NCBI RefSeq assembly: GCF_001182745.1 | Contig: NZ_LN868938.1 | Span: 682,001-746,000 of the forward strand | Source of the DNA: Nocardia farcinica | GTDB lineage: Bacteria > Actinomycetota > Actinomycetes > Mycobacteriales > Mycobacteriaceae | Direction of reading: 5' to 3' | Length of the DNA: 64,000 bases | In this document: positions 55,964 to 64,000 of the stretch, piece after piece | Position numbering within the stretch: position 1 is the first letter of the stretch | Layout: each line of letters starts with the position of its first letter | Notes under the pieces: model-generated | Database searches by the model: none | What the model was told of the DNA's origin: nothing | Seen by the model: only the letters and a program-made list of their open reading frames with translations | Position numbers and translations under genes: made by a program

Positions 55964-58900
55964 ACGTCCCCGAACTGGTAACCGATCTGCGACAGCGCGG
56001 AGTGCACCTGTGGGCCGACGGCGAACAGCTGCGATTCCGCGCCCCGCAAGGTGTGCTGACCGCCGACCACCGCGAACAGCTGGCGGCGCACAAACCCGCC
56101 GTGCTGGCCCACCTCGCCCGGGAACAGGCGACGATCAGCGTGTCCGCCGACCCGGACGCCGCGCACGAACCGTTCCCGCTGACCCCGGTGCAACAGGCCT
56201 ACCTGATCGGCCGCGACCCCACCTACCCCTTCGGCGGCGTCGCCTGCGCCAGCTACCTCGAAATCGCCTATGACAGCGCCGAACCCGCAGTCCTCGAACA
56301 GGCGTGGAACACCCTCGTTGCCCGCCACGACATGCTCCGCGCCACCGTCCACGCCGACGGCTACCAACAGGTCGCCGCGACCGTACCGCACTACGCGATC
56401 CCGGTGACCGATCTGCCGGACGCCGACCCCGCCGACCTCGCCGCCGCCCTCGACCGCCGGCGCGACGCCCTGCTCGGTTCGGCCGGCGACCCCGGCACCT
56501 GGCCGCTGTTCGCGCTGCACATCACCCGCACCGGCACCGGATGCGTCCTGCACCTGCTGGTGGAACTGCTGGTGGTCGACGCCGCGAGCATGCAGCTGCT
56601 GCTCGCCGAACTCGACGACCTCGTGCGCGCCGGCGACGCCGCCGCACTGCCACCCGCCCCCGCGATCGGCTTCCGCGACTACCTGCTCGGCGTCCAGCAG
56701 CTGCGCCACGGCCCGCGCTACCACCGCGACCGCGACTACTGGCAGGCCAGAATCGACTCCCTGCCCGCCGCACCCGACCTGCCCACCCGCGCGAACACCG
56801 ACGACGCCGACGTCGAGCCCGGCTTCGACCGGTTGCACCACCGGCTGCCCGCCGCCGCCCTGGCCGGACTGACCCGCCACGCGACAGCGCACGGCCTGAC
56901 CGCCTCCGGCGCGGTGCTGGCCGCCTACGCCGAGGTGATCGGGCGGTGGAGCCGCACCCGGCGGTTCACCCTGAACCTGCCGGTGTTCAACCGGCTGCCC
57001 GCGCACGCCGACATCGGCGCGGTGCTCGGCGATTTCACCTCCGTCGAACTGCTCGGCATCGACCTCGACGAGCACGACACCTTCGCCGACCGCGCCCGCG
57101 GCATCACCACCCAGCTGTTCACCGATCTGGATCACCGCCTGTTCGACGGCGTGGAAGTGCTCGGCGAACTCACCCGCCGCGCGGGCAACCCGGTGCTCAT
57201 GCCCGTCGTGTTCACCAGCACCCTCGGCTCCGGCGACGCCGGGGCGCGTGCCCGGCGCGGCCGCATCCTGCGCGGCATCACCCGCACCCCGCAGGTGTGG
57301 CTCGACTGCCAGATCACCCCCGACGACGACGGATTGCTGGTCGCCTGGGACGTCCGCCGCGGCGTGCTGGCCGGGGACACGGCCACCGCCGCGTTCGCCG
57401 CGTTCGTCGATCTGCTCACCCGGCTCGCCGAAACCCCCGAAACCTGGACCGAGCCCTACCCAGTGCCCCTCCCCGCGGCGCAGCGCGCTCGGCGCGACCG
57501 GTACAACGACACCGCCGCCGCGACCACGCCGCGGCTGCTGCACCAGCGGATCCTGGCGCGCGCCGACCTCGCGCCCGACGCGCCCGCGGTCATCCACCGC
57601 GACCGCGTGCTCGGCTACGGCGAGCTACGGCGCCGCGTCGCCGCCACCGCCGTCGCACTGCGCGATGCGGGCGTGCGGGCCGGTGACCGGGTGGCCGTGC
57701 TCATGGAGAAGGGGCCGGAACAGGTCGTGGCCGTGCTCGCGACGTCGACGATCGGCGCCGCCTACGTGCCGATCACCGTCACCCAGCCGATGGCCCGCCG
57801 GGAACGGATCATCGAGCGGGCGGGCGCCCGGGTGGCGCTCACCCAGTCCTGGCTGCGCGACGCGGGCGAGATCCCCGCCACCACCGAACCCCTGGCCGTC
57901 GACCTGCTGGCGGGCATCGACATCGTGCCCGACAGCGCGGGCGACCCCGACACCCCCGCCTACGTCATCTACACCTCCGGCTCCACCGGCGAACCGAAAG
58001 GCGTCGTCGTCACCCACCGCGCCGCGGCCAACACCCTCGACGACATCGAGACGCGCTTCGCCCTCACCCCCGCCGACCGGGTGCTCGGCATCGCGAGCCT
58101 GGCCTTCGACCTGTCGGTGTGGGACATCTTCGGCGTGCTCGCCGCCGGCGGCGCGGTCGTGCTCCCCGACCAGGACCGCGCCGACGACCCCTCCCACTGG
58201 CTCGACCTGGTCCACCGGCACGCGGTCACGCTGTGGAACAGCGTGCCCGGACACCTGCAGATGCTGCTGGACGTGCTCGACTCCCCGCCCGATCCGGCCG
58301 CACCGGCCGCACCCGCGGCCCGCATCGCCGCGCTGCGGCTGGTCCTGCTGTCCGGCGACTGGATCCCCCTTGACCTACCCGACCGGATGCGCGCCCACCA
58401 CCCCGAGCTCACCGTGATCGGACTGGGCGGGGCCACCGAGGCCGCCATCTGGTCCATCCACCACCCGGTGCGCGAGATCGACCCGCGGTGGCGCAGCATC
58501 CCCTACGGCACCCCGCTGCGGAACCAGGCCGTGCACGTGCTCGACGGTGCGTTGCAGGACTGCCCCGACCACGTCACCGGCGAAATCCACATCGGCGGAA
58601 CGGGACTGGCCGAGGGCTACCTCGGCGACGAGGAGCTGACCACGCAGCGGTTCATCCGGCACCCCCGCACCGGCGACCGGCTGTACCGCACCGGCGATCT
58701 GGGCCGCTTCCACCCCGACGGCAGGCTCGAATTCCTCGGCCGCGAGGACACCCAGGTCAAGATCCGCGGCCACCGGGTCGAACTCGGCGAGATCGAGTCG
58801 GCGCTGCGCCGCCATCCCGCCGTCGCCGATGCCGCGGTCCTGGTCGACGGCAGGGGACCGGGCGCGCGGCTGTTCGGCTTCGCCGAGATCGCGACCGGCG

Positions 58901-61473
58901 ACGGCGGCGGCGGGCAGGCCGCGGCGGAGGTGCTCGCTGCCGCCGAGCACGCCGCGGCGGCCGCGCACCGCGACATCGACGGCGAAGCGTTCGTCGCGCT
59001 GATGAACGCCGTCGACGAGATGGCCATGCTGTCCATCGCCGCCGAGTTGCGCGCGAACGGCCTGTTCGATCACCGCGACCGCGCCCACGACATCGCCGAG
59101 ATCGCCGCCGCCACCGGTGTTTCCGACCGCCAGCACGGCCTGCTGACTCGCTGGCTGGCCGCCCTCGCCGACGGGGGAGCCGTGCGCCACGATCCGGCCA
59201 CCGGCCGCTACCGCGATCTGATCGCCGCGGGTCCGGACGCGGTCGAGGCGGCGTGGCGGCGTATCGACGAACTGGAAGCGATCGTCGGCTACGGCAGCGA
59301 GACCCTGTCCTACATCAAGGCATGCAGCAGCAGACTCGACGACCTGCTGCGCGGCGCGCTCGACGTGCGCGAACTGCTGTTCCCCGCCGGGAAACCCGGC
59401 GCCGCCCACGCGGTGTACCGCACGAACCTGGTGGCGCGCAGCTCCCATCGCATCGTGATCGACACCGTGTGCGAAATCGCCCGGCAGACACCGCACCGGC
59501 TGCGGGTGCTCGAGGTCGGCGCGGGCATCGCGGGCACCAGCACCGACCTGATCCCCGCGCTGGCCGAGTTCGAACCGGACTATTTGTTCACCGACATCTC
59601 CGAGTACTTCCTCGGCGAAGCCCGCGCGAGGTTCGCCGCGCATCCCTGGGTGCGTTACGGGCGCTTCGACATCAACGCCGACGCGCTCGACCAGGGCCTG
59701 CGACCCAACTCCGCCGATGTCATCCTGTGCGCGAACGTGCTGCACAACTCGGTCGACGCCGACGCGGTGCTGGCGCGGCTGCGCGACCTGCTCGCGCCGG
59801 GCGGCTGGCTGGTGTTCCTCGAACCCACCCGGCAGCACAACTACGCGCTGCTGGTGTCGATGGAGTTCGAGTTCTTCAGTGAGCTGGCCGCCTTCACCGA
59901 TGTTCGCGCGGGCACCGGGCAGGCGTTCTTCACCCGCGACCAGTGGCTGCGCCAGCTCGACACCGCCGGGGCCGAGCAGGTGCGCGTGCTGCCCGCCGAG
60001 GACGCTCCGCTCGCCGCCTCCGGCCAGGGCGTGTTCATCGCCCGGTTCAAGAGCGAGCGGCACACCGTCACCGAACACCAACTCACCGACCACGTCGCGA
60101 CGCTGCTGCCGACCCACATGGTGCCCGACGAACTGCACCTGCTCGACGCCCTGCCCCGCTCGGCCAACGGGAAACTCGACCGGTCCGCGCTGGCCGCCCG
60201 CGTCGCCGCCGCACCGGCCGCCACCGCCGATGCCGCCTACACCCCGCCCGCCGACGAGATCGAGGAGCGGATCGCGCAGCTGTGGCAGGAGATGCTCGGC
60301 GTGCCCAAGGTCGGCCGCGACCAGAACTTCTACACCCTCGGCGGTGATTCGCTGCTGTTGTCGCAGATGGTCGGCAAGTTGCGCGACCGCGTCCCCGAGG
60401 TCGCCGACATCGAATGGCAGGAACTGCTGCGCGACGTCCTGCGCAACCCGACCGTCGCCGCGCTGGCCGCCCGCCGCCGCGGGGCGCGGACCGCGCCCGC
60501 CGACACCACCACCGCACCGACCTCGGTGCGGCCGTTGGGCGGCGCGGCCGGACACCCCGCGGGAACCTGGGTGCTGGTGCATGGCGGCACCGGCACGCTC
60601 TCGCCCTACGACGCGCTGCTCCCGCATCTGCGCGCCGCGCACCCCGGGGCCCTGCTCGGGCTCGAGCTCACCGACGCGGCGAAGTACTCGGCACTGCCCG
60701 CGGACACGGTGATCGGCAGGCAGGCCGCCGACTACGCGAGCGAGCTGCTCGCGCACGACAGCCGCTTCCGGATCATCGGCTATTCCGTCGGCGGGTTGCT
60801 GGCCGCCGAGATCGCGCGCACCCTGACCGAGGCGGGGGCGACGGTGGACGAACTCACCGTGATCGGCGCCTACCAGCCGCCCGCCGTGCACGACGAGCTG
60901 CTCACCGAGTACGTCTTCGCCCGCTCCCTCGGCGTCGACCCGGCCACCGTCGGATTCCCCGCCGACGACACCGCGGTCGAGACCGCGGTGCGTGTCATCC
61001 TCGACCGCACCCCGGACCGGGTTCCGGCCGGTGCGCTCGCCGGGCTCGACGGCGCCGCCGCACTCCCGGCCGCGCAGTTCCGGCAGCTGGCGGCCGTGCC
61101 GCGCGCCGATCGCCTCGCCGCGCTGCACACCGCCGCCACCGCCGCGACCGGGCCCTACCGGACCGGCGGACTCACACTCGCCGAATTCCTAAGGCAGTTC
61201 GAGATTTTCGCGCACAACCTGCGGGCGATGGGCGCGCACCGCGCCGAGCCCTACGTCGGCCCGATCCGGGTGCTCTGCAACGGCGGTACCGCCACGCTGA
61301 TGGGCACCCGGGCCGAGGTGGCGCGGTACTGGTCACGGGTCGGGCTCGGCACCGTCGTCATCGACGACATCCCCGGCGATCACCTCACCAGCATGTCGGC
61401 GGCGCACGCCGCCGAGGTCGCCGCCCGGATCACCGCGCCGCTGCCGGAGGCGCGCGGCGAGCGGCAGCCGTGA
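55960..61473 (+). CDS. Terminal NRPS: docking-Cy-A(MT)-PCP-TE
   Basis: A 1837-residue synthetase finishing the chain. Residues 1-50 resemble a TubC-type beta-hairpin docking domain. Cy4 (~68-490) has ELLVVDAAS from residue 202, with Glu in place of the first Asp of DxxxxDxxS. A4 starts ~525 (YTSGSTG ~670; code read as DLWNLSLIWK, close to Cys). A methyltransferase (~985-1380, LEVGAGIAGTST ~1184) is inserted between motifs A8 and A10, as in PchF and HMWP2. PCP4 carries S1464; the thioesterase has S1609 in GYSVGG and H1808 in GDHLTSM. By analogy with PchF the insert may N-methylate a reduced thiazolidine. GTG 55960 overlaps the previous stop. Confidence 0.92.
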   Translation: MNVPELVTDLRQRGVHLWADGEQLRFRAPQGVLTADHREQLAAHKPAVLAHLAREQATISVSADPDAAHEPFPLTPVQQAYLIGRDPTYPFGGVACASYLEIAYDSAEPAVLEQAWNTLVARHDMLRATVHADGYQQVAATVPHYAIPVTDLPDADPADLAAALDRRRDALLGSAGDPGTWPLFALHITRTGTGCVLHLLVELLVVDAASMQLLLAELDDLVRAGDAAALPPAPAIGFRDYLLGVQQLRHGPRYHRDRDYWQARIDSLPAAPDLPTRANTDDADVEPGFDRLHHRLPAAALAGLTRHATAHGLTASGAVLAAYAEVIGRWSRTRRFTLNLPVFNRLPAHADIGAVLGDFTSVELLGIDLDEHDTFADRARGITTQLFTDLDHRLFDGVEVLGELTRRAGNPVLMPVVFTSTLGSGDAGARARRGRILRGITRTPQVWLDCQITPDDDGLLVAWDVRRGVLAGDTATAAFAAFVDLLTRLAETPETWTEPYPVPLPAAQRARRDRYNDTAAATTPRLLHQRILARADLAPDAPAVIHRDRVLGYGELRRRVAATAVALRDAGVRAGDRVAVLMEKGPEQVVAVLATSTIGAAYVPITVTQPMARRERIIERAGARVALTQSWLRDAGEIPATTEPLAVDLLAGIDIVPDSAGDPDTPAYVIYTSGSTGEPKGVVVTHRAAANTLDDIETRFALTPADRVLGIASLAFDLSVWDIFGVLAAGGAVVLPDQDRADDPSHWLDLVHRHAVTLWNSVPGHLQMLLDVLDSPPDPAAPAAPAARIAALRLVLLSGDWIPLDLPDRMRAHHPELTVIGLGGATEAAIWSIHHPVREIDPRWRSIPYGTPLRNQAVHVLDGALQDCPDHVTGEIHIGGTGLAEGYLGDEELTTQRFIRHPRTGDRLYRTGDLGRFHPDGRLEFLGREDTQVKIRGHRVELGEIESALRRHPAVADAAVLVDGRGPGARLFGFAEIATGDGGGGQAAAEVLAAAEHAAAAAHRDIDGEAFVALMNAVDEMAMLSIAAELRANGLFDHRDRAHDIAEIAAATGVSDRQHGLLTRWLAALADGGAVRHDPATGRYRDLIAAGPDAVEAAWRRIDELEAIVGYGSETLSYIKACSSRLDDLLRGALDVRELLFPAGKPGAAHAVYRTNLVARSSHRIVIDTVCEIARQTPHRLRVLEVGAGIAGTSTDLIPALAEFEPDYLFTDISEYFLGEARARFAAHPWVRYGRFDINADALDQGLRPNSADVILCANVLHNSVDADAVLARLRDLLAPGGWLVFLEPTRQHNYALLVSMEFEFFSELAAFTDVRAGTGQAFFTRDQWLRQLDTAGAEQVRVLPAEDAPLAASGQGVFIARFKSERHTVTEHQLTDHVATLLPTHMVPDELHLLDALPRSANGKLDRSALAARVAAAPAATADAAYTPPADEIEERIAQLWQEMLGVPKVGRDQNFYTLGGDSLLLSQMVGKLRDRVPEVADIEWQELLRDVLRNPTVAALAARRRGARTAPADTTTAPTSVRPLGGAAGHPAGTWVLVHGGTGTLSPYDALLPHLRAAHPGALLGLELTDAAKYSALPADTVIGRQAADYASELLAHDSRFRIIGYSVGGLLAAEIARTLTEAGATVDELTVIGAYQPPAVHDELLTEYVFARSLGVDPATVGFPADDTAVETAVRVILDRTPDRVPAGALAGLDGAAALPAAQFRQLAAVPRADRLAALHTAATAATGPYRTGGLTLAEFLRQFEIFAHNLRAMGAHRAEPYVGPIRVLCNGGTATLMGTRAEVARYWSRVGLGTVVIDDIPGDHLTSMSAAHAAEVAARITAPLPEARGERQP

Positions 61474-62609
61474 CCGAACACAGCCGTCGAACCGGGGCGC
61501 GCACCACCGTGGCGGTGCTGGGCGCCACCGGGGTCGTCGGGCGGGCCGCGGTGCGGATGCTCACCGGGCTCGGCATCGGCGAGCTGCGCCTGGGCGCCCG
61601 CGACCTCACCCGGGCGTCGGGATTCCCGCCCGACGCCGAACCGCGCCGGGTGGATGCCTTCGACACGGAATCGCTGGCCGCGTTCTGCGCGGGCGCCCGG
61701 CTCGTCCTGAACTGCGCGGGCCCGTCCCATCTGCTGCTGGACCGGGTGGCCCGGGCGGCCCTGGCGGCGGGCAGCGACTACGTCGACGTCTCCGGCGACG
61801 GCCCCACCCACCGGCTGCTCGCCGGGTCGCCGCTGCTGGACGGCGAGCGGACCGCGGTGCTGTCGGCGGGCATGCTGCCGGGCCTGGCGAACGTCGTTCC
61901 GCGCGTGCTGGCCGACGACCTCACCGGCGCCCGGCTGGTAGTCCACGCGGGCGGCATCGAACCGTTCGCCCCGGCCTCGGCCGGCGACCTCGCCCTGTCG
62001 CTGGACAGCTCCGACGACGGCCACTGGTACGGCCAGACCCTGGCCGCGTGGTCGGGGGGCCGTCGCGTGCGCAACGCCCTGCCGGTGCGCGAGGACGTCG
62101 AGGTCGCCGGGTTCCCCGGCCGGGTCACCACCATGCCGTTCCTCACCGCCGACGCGGAACGGCTGGCCCGGGCGACCGGGTTGGCGGAGCTGCACTGGCA
62201 CAACGTCTTCGTGGGCAACGCGCTGCGGCTGACGCTCACCCGACTGCGCGGCCGCGTCCGCGCCGACGCCGCGGCGCTCGCCGGGATCGTCGCGGAGATC
62301 GGCGCCGCGGCCGACCTCGACCTGGCCGGAACGGACCCCTTCTACCTGATGGCGTTCACGCTGCACCGGCCCGACCGGACCGACACCGCGGTGCTGCGCA
62401 CCCCGAGCAGCTTCGAGCTCACCGCCGCGACGGCGGTGTGCGCTGTGCGGGCGGTGCTGTCGGGGGCGGTGCCCCCGGGCCTGCACTACGCCGACGACGT
62501 CCTCGACCCCCGCGCCCTGCTCGCCGGGGTCACCGCCCTCGGAGCGCTGCCCGTCTGGCACACCCACCGGCACGCCCACGACGAACCGATGGAGGCCGGA
62601 AGCCTGTGA
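61470..62609 (+). CDS. Saccharopine dehydrogenase-like NAD(P)-binding protein
   Basis: A 379-residue protein with an N-terminal Rossmann domain (GATGVVGRAAVRML near residue 19) and a saccharopine-dehydrogenase-like body (CAGPSHLLLDRVARAAL, YVDVSGDGPT). Family members act as oxidoreductases or as non-catalytic partners. It starts at a GTG overlapping the NRPS stop and is followed with overlap by the imide reductase, so it should take part in product assembly, perhaps a second reduction. The exact step is unknown. Confidence 0.8.
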   Translation: MTEHSRRTGARTTVAVLGATGVVGRAAVRMLTGLGIGELRLGARDLTRASGFPPDAEPRRVDAFDTESLAAFCAGARLVLNCAGPSHLLLDRVARAALAAGSDYVDVSGDGPTHRLLAGSPLLDGERTAVLSAGMLPGLANVVPRVLADDLTGARLVVHAGGIEPFAPASAGDLALSLDSSDDGHWYGQTLAAWSGGRRVRNALPVREDVEVAGFPGRVTTMPFLTADAERLARATGLAELHWHNVFVGNALRLTLTRLRGRVRADAAALAGIVAEIGAAADLDLAGTDPFYLMAFTLHRPDRTDTAVLRTPSSFELTAATAVCAVRAVLSGAVPPGLHYADDVLDPRALLAGVTALGALPVWHTHRHAHDEPMEAGSL

Positions 62610-63751
62610 TCGCCACCGAACCGACGCCCGTACCCGCGACACCGAGGGTCGTCGTGTGCGGCACCTCGTTCGGCCGGGTGTATCTGCGCGCGGTGCAGGC
62701 CGACCCGGACGTCGAGCTCGCCGGCATCGTGTCCCGGGGCAGTGCCACGTCTCGGGAGATCGCGAAAACCTCTGGGGTGCCGCACTACTGCGGGGTCGAC
62801 GAGCTGCCCGGCGACATCGACATCGCCTGCGTCGCGGTGCGCGCGGGCGCGGCGGGCGGTGACGGCGCGCAGCTGGCCCAGCAGCTGCTGCGCCGCGGCA
62901 TCCACGTGCTACAGGAACACCTGCTGCATCCCGGCGAGCTCGCCGACTGCCTGCGGACCGCCCGCGCGCACGATGCCCGCTACCGGCTCAACGCGTTCTA
63001 TCCGCACCTGCGCCCGGTCGAATTGTTCCTGCGCGCGGCCGCCATCCTGCGCGCGCGGCAACGGCCACTGCACGTGGACGCCGCGGCGGGTGGCCAGGTC
63101 GCCTACTCGCTGCTCGACATCGTCGGCCGTGCTGTGGGCAGGCTGCGGCCGTGGGCGATCGGCGAGCCGGCGCCCGTCGCGCCGGAGCCGGCCGCGCTGG
63201 CCGATCCGCCCATGCCCTACACCCACCTGGCCGCCGTGATCGGCGGTGTGCCGGTGTCGTTGCGGGTACAGAACCAGATCCACCCCGCCGACCCGGACAA
63301 TCACGCGCTGCTGCTGCACCGGATCGCGATCGCCTTCGAGGGCGGCGTGCTGTCGCTGGCCGACACCCACGGACCGGTGCTGTGGAGCCCGCGCCTGCAC
63401 ACCGGCCGCGACGCGACCGGACGACTGGTCATGGCCGGACCCGGCACCGAACGGCTGGACGTGCCAAGCACCGAGGTGCTCGGGCCCGCGACCGCGCCCA
63501 CGTTCCGGACGGTGTTCGACGAACTCTGGCCGGACAGCGTGCGGGTGGCGTTGCGGCAGTTGCGCGCCGACATCGCCGATCCCCGCCGCTGTGCGGCCGC
63601 CGACCAGTGGGCGATGACCGTGACCGCCCTCTGGCAGCGGCTCACCACCGTGCTCGGCCCACCCGAGCTGATCCGGCCGCCCACGCCCGCGCCGGTCCCG
63701 TTGCCGCAGCTGCTCGCCGGCCCGGACCCGCAGACCGGAGTCCGCGGATGA
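62606..63751 (+). CDS. Thiazolinyl imide reductase (Irp3/YbtU/PchG-like)
   Basis: A 381-residue NADPH-dependent reductase that reduces a carrier-bound thiazoline to thiazolidine. The N-terminus (VVVCGTSFGRVYLRAV, LAGIVSRGSATSREIA) and the motif RGIHVLQEHLLHP closely follow Irp3 and PchG. Starts at GTG 62606 overlapping the previous stop, with GGAGG ten bases upstream. Its presence predicts at least one thiazolidine ring in the product. Confidence 0.9.
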   Translation: MIATEPTPVPATPRVVVCGTSFGRVYLRAVQADPDVELAGIVSRGSATSREIAKTSGVPHYCGVDELPGDIDIACVAVRAGAAGGDGAQLAQQLLRRGIHVLQEHLLHPGELADCLRTARAHDARYRLNAFYPHLRPVELFLRAAAILRARQRPLHVDAAAGGQVAYSLLDIVGRAVGRLRPWAIGEPAPVAPEPAALADPPMPYTHLAAVIGGVPVSLRVQNQIHPADPDNHALLLHRIAIAFEGGVLSLADTHGPVLWSPRLHTGRDATGRLVMAGPGTERLDVPSTEVLGPATAPTFRTVFDELWPDSVRVALRQLRADIADPRRCAAADQWAMTVTALWQRLTTVLGPPELIRPPTPAPVPLPQLLAGPDPQTGVRG

Positions 63752-64000
63752 ACGCGCCCGGTGTGTCCCGGGGACTGGCCGACCTGCACGCGTTCTCGGC
63801 CGACCCCTACGCCACCATGTCGCGGCTGTACCGGGAGCACGGCGCGATCACCGAACTCGGAGCCGGGCCGATGCGTTTCCGGCTCGCGCTCGGCACCGAC
63901 GCGACCGCGTTCATCCTCGGCCACAGCGAACTGTTCAGCTGGGAGGCGGCGTTCACCGCGCTGGCGCCGCTGACCGGGCGGTCCGCCCTGCTGGTCAACG
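63748..64000 (+). CDS. Cytochrome P450, N-terminal part (3' truncated by window)
   Basis: An ATGA start overlaps the reductase stop, and the frame remains open to the window end (84 codons). The visible residues (LADLHAFSADPYATMSRLYREHG, then FILGHSELFSWEAAF) match the N-terminal part of bacterial P450s: the proline/helix A region followed by the B-helix area. The heme-binding end is outside the window, so the family call rests on about 20 percent of the protein. It would be the second P450 of the cluster. Confidence 0.65.
   Translation, partial: MNAPGVSRGLADLHAFSADPYATMSRLYREHGAITELGAGPMRFRLALGTDATAFILGHSELFSWEAAFTALAPLTGRSALLVN

Noticed and set aside
58375..61128. 917-residue minus-strand frame over the terminal NRPS
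   Set aside because: Antisense to A4, MT, PCP and TE motifs; composition typical of a shadow frame.

Overview
The window is very GC-rich, densely packed actinobacterial DNA, most likely from Nocardia or a close relative in the Mycobacteriales. The evidence is the many ATGA/GTGA stop-start overlaps, a mycothiol-type maleylpyruvate isomerase, an AlkB hydroxylase, numerous TetR and IclR regulators, and an IrtAB/YbtPQ-type transporter pair beside a salicylate-primed NRPS. No tRNA, rRNA, CRISPR array, insertion sequence or phage gene was recognised. The first and last genes are cut by the window edges.

Region 1 (1-9.2 kb) is mixed: the end of an MFS exporter, an amidase divergent from a TetR regulator with a clear operator and promoter, an NDH-2-like flavoprotein, a secreted serine hydrolase divergent from another TetR, a lipoprotein amidohydrolase, and a remnant of a zinc alcohol dehydrogenase.

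Region 2 (9.2-22.2 kb) looks like an uncharacterised catabolic locus. It holds an SDR, an acyl-CoA ligase, then a tightly coupled run of amidohydrolase, two SDRs, EstB-like hydrolase and two thiolases, followed by a TetR and an HSL-type esterase. An almost identical promoter/operator element lies upstream of the amidohydrolase run and the esterase, and a variant lies upstream of the TetR, so these genes probably form one regulon. An alkB alkane hydroxylase without rubredoxin follows.

Region 3 (22.2-35.1 kb) carries two aromatic pathways back to back. The first is a 3-hydroxybenzoate/gentisate operon (6-hydroxylase, mycothiol-dependent maleylpyruvate isomerase, fumarylpyruvate hydrolase, gentisate dioxygenase) divergent from an IclR gene. 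The second is a complete mhp/hpp-like meta-cleavage pathway: mhpA-type hydroxylase, extradiol dioxygenase and C-C hydrolase on the plus strand, and hydratase, acetaldehyde dehydrogenase and aldolase on the minus strand. The two halves converge on a strong terminator and are flanked by a TetR and an IclR regulator, each with a palindromic candidate operator.

Region 4 (36.4-64 kb) is a nonribosomal metallophore cluster. It has an ABC exporter-fold pair of the YbtPQ/IrtAB type, a salicylate synthase, a flavin halogenase/hydroxylase-like protein, a P450, an O-methyltransferase, two NRPSs (ArCP-Cy-A-PCP-Cy-A-PCP-Cy-A-PCP, then docking-Cy-A(MT)-PCP-TE), a saccharopine-dehydrogenase-like protein, a thiazolinyl-imide reductase and the start of a second P450. 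Four heterocyclisation modules are predicted, one more than in yersiniabactin. The two control regions carry Fur/Zur-like palindromes rather than IdeR boxes, so zinc-controlled metallophore production is the most interesting hypothesis in the window. A salicylate-activating ligase is not present and should lie beyond the right edge or elsewhere.
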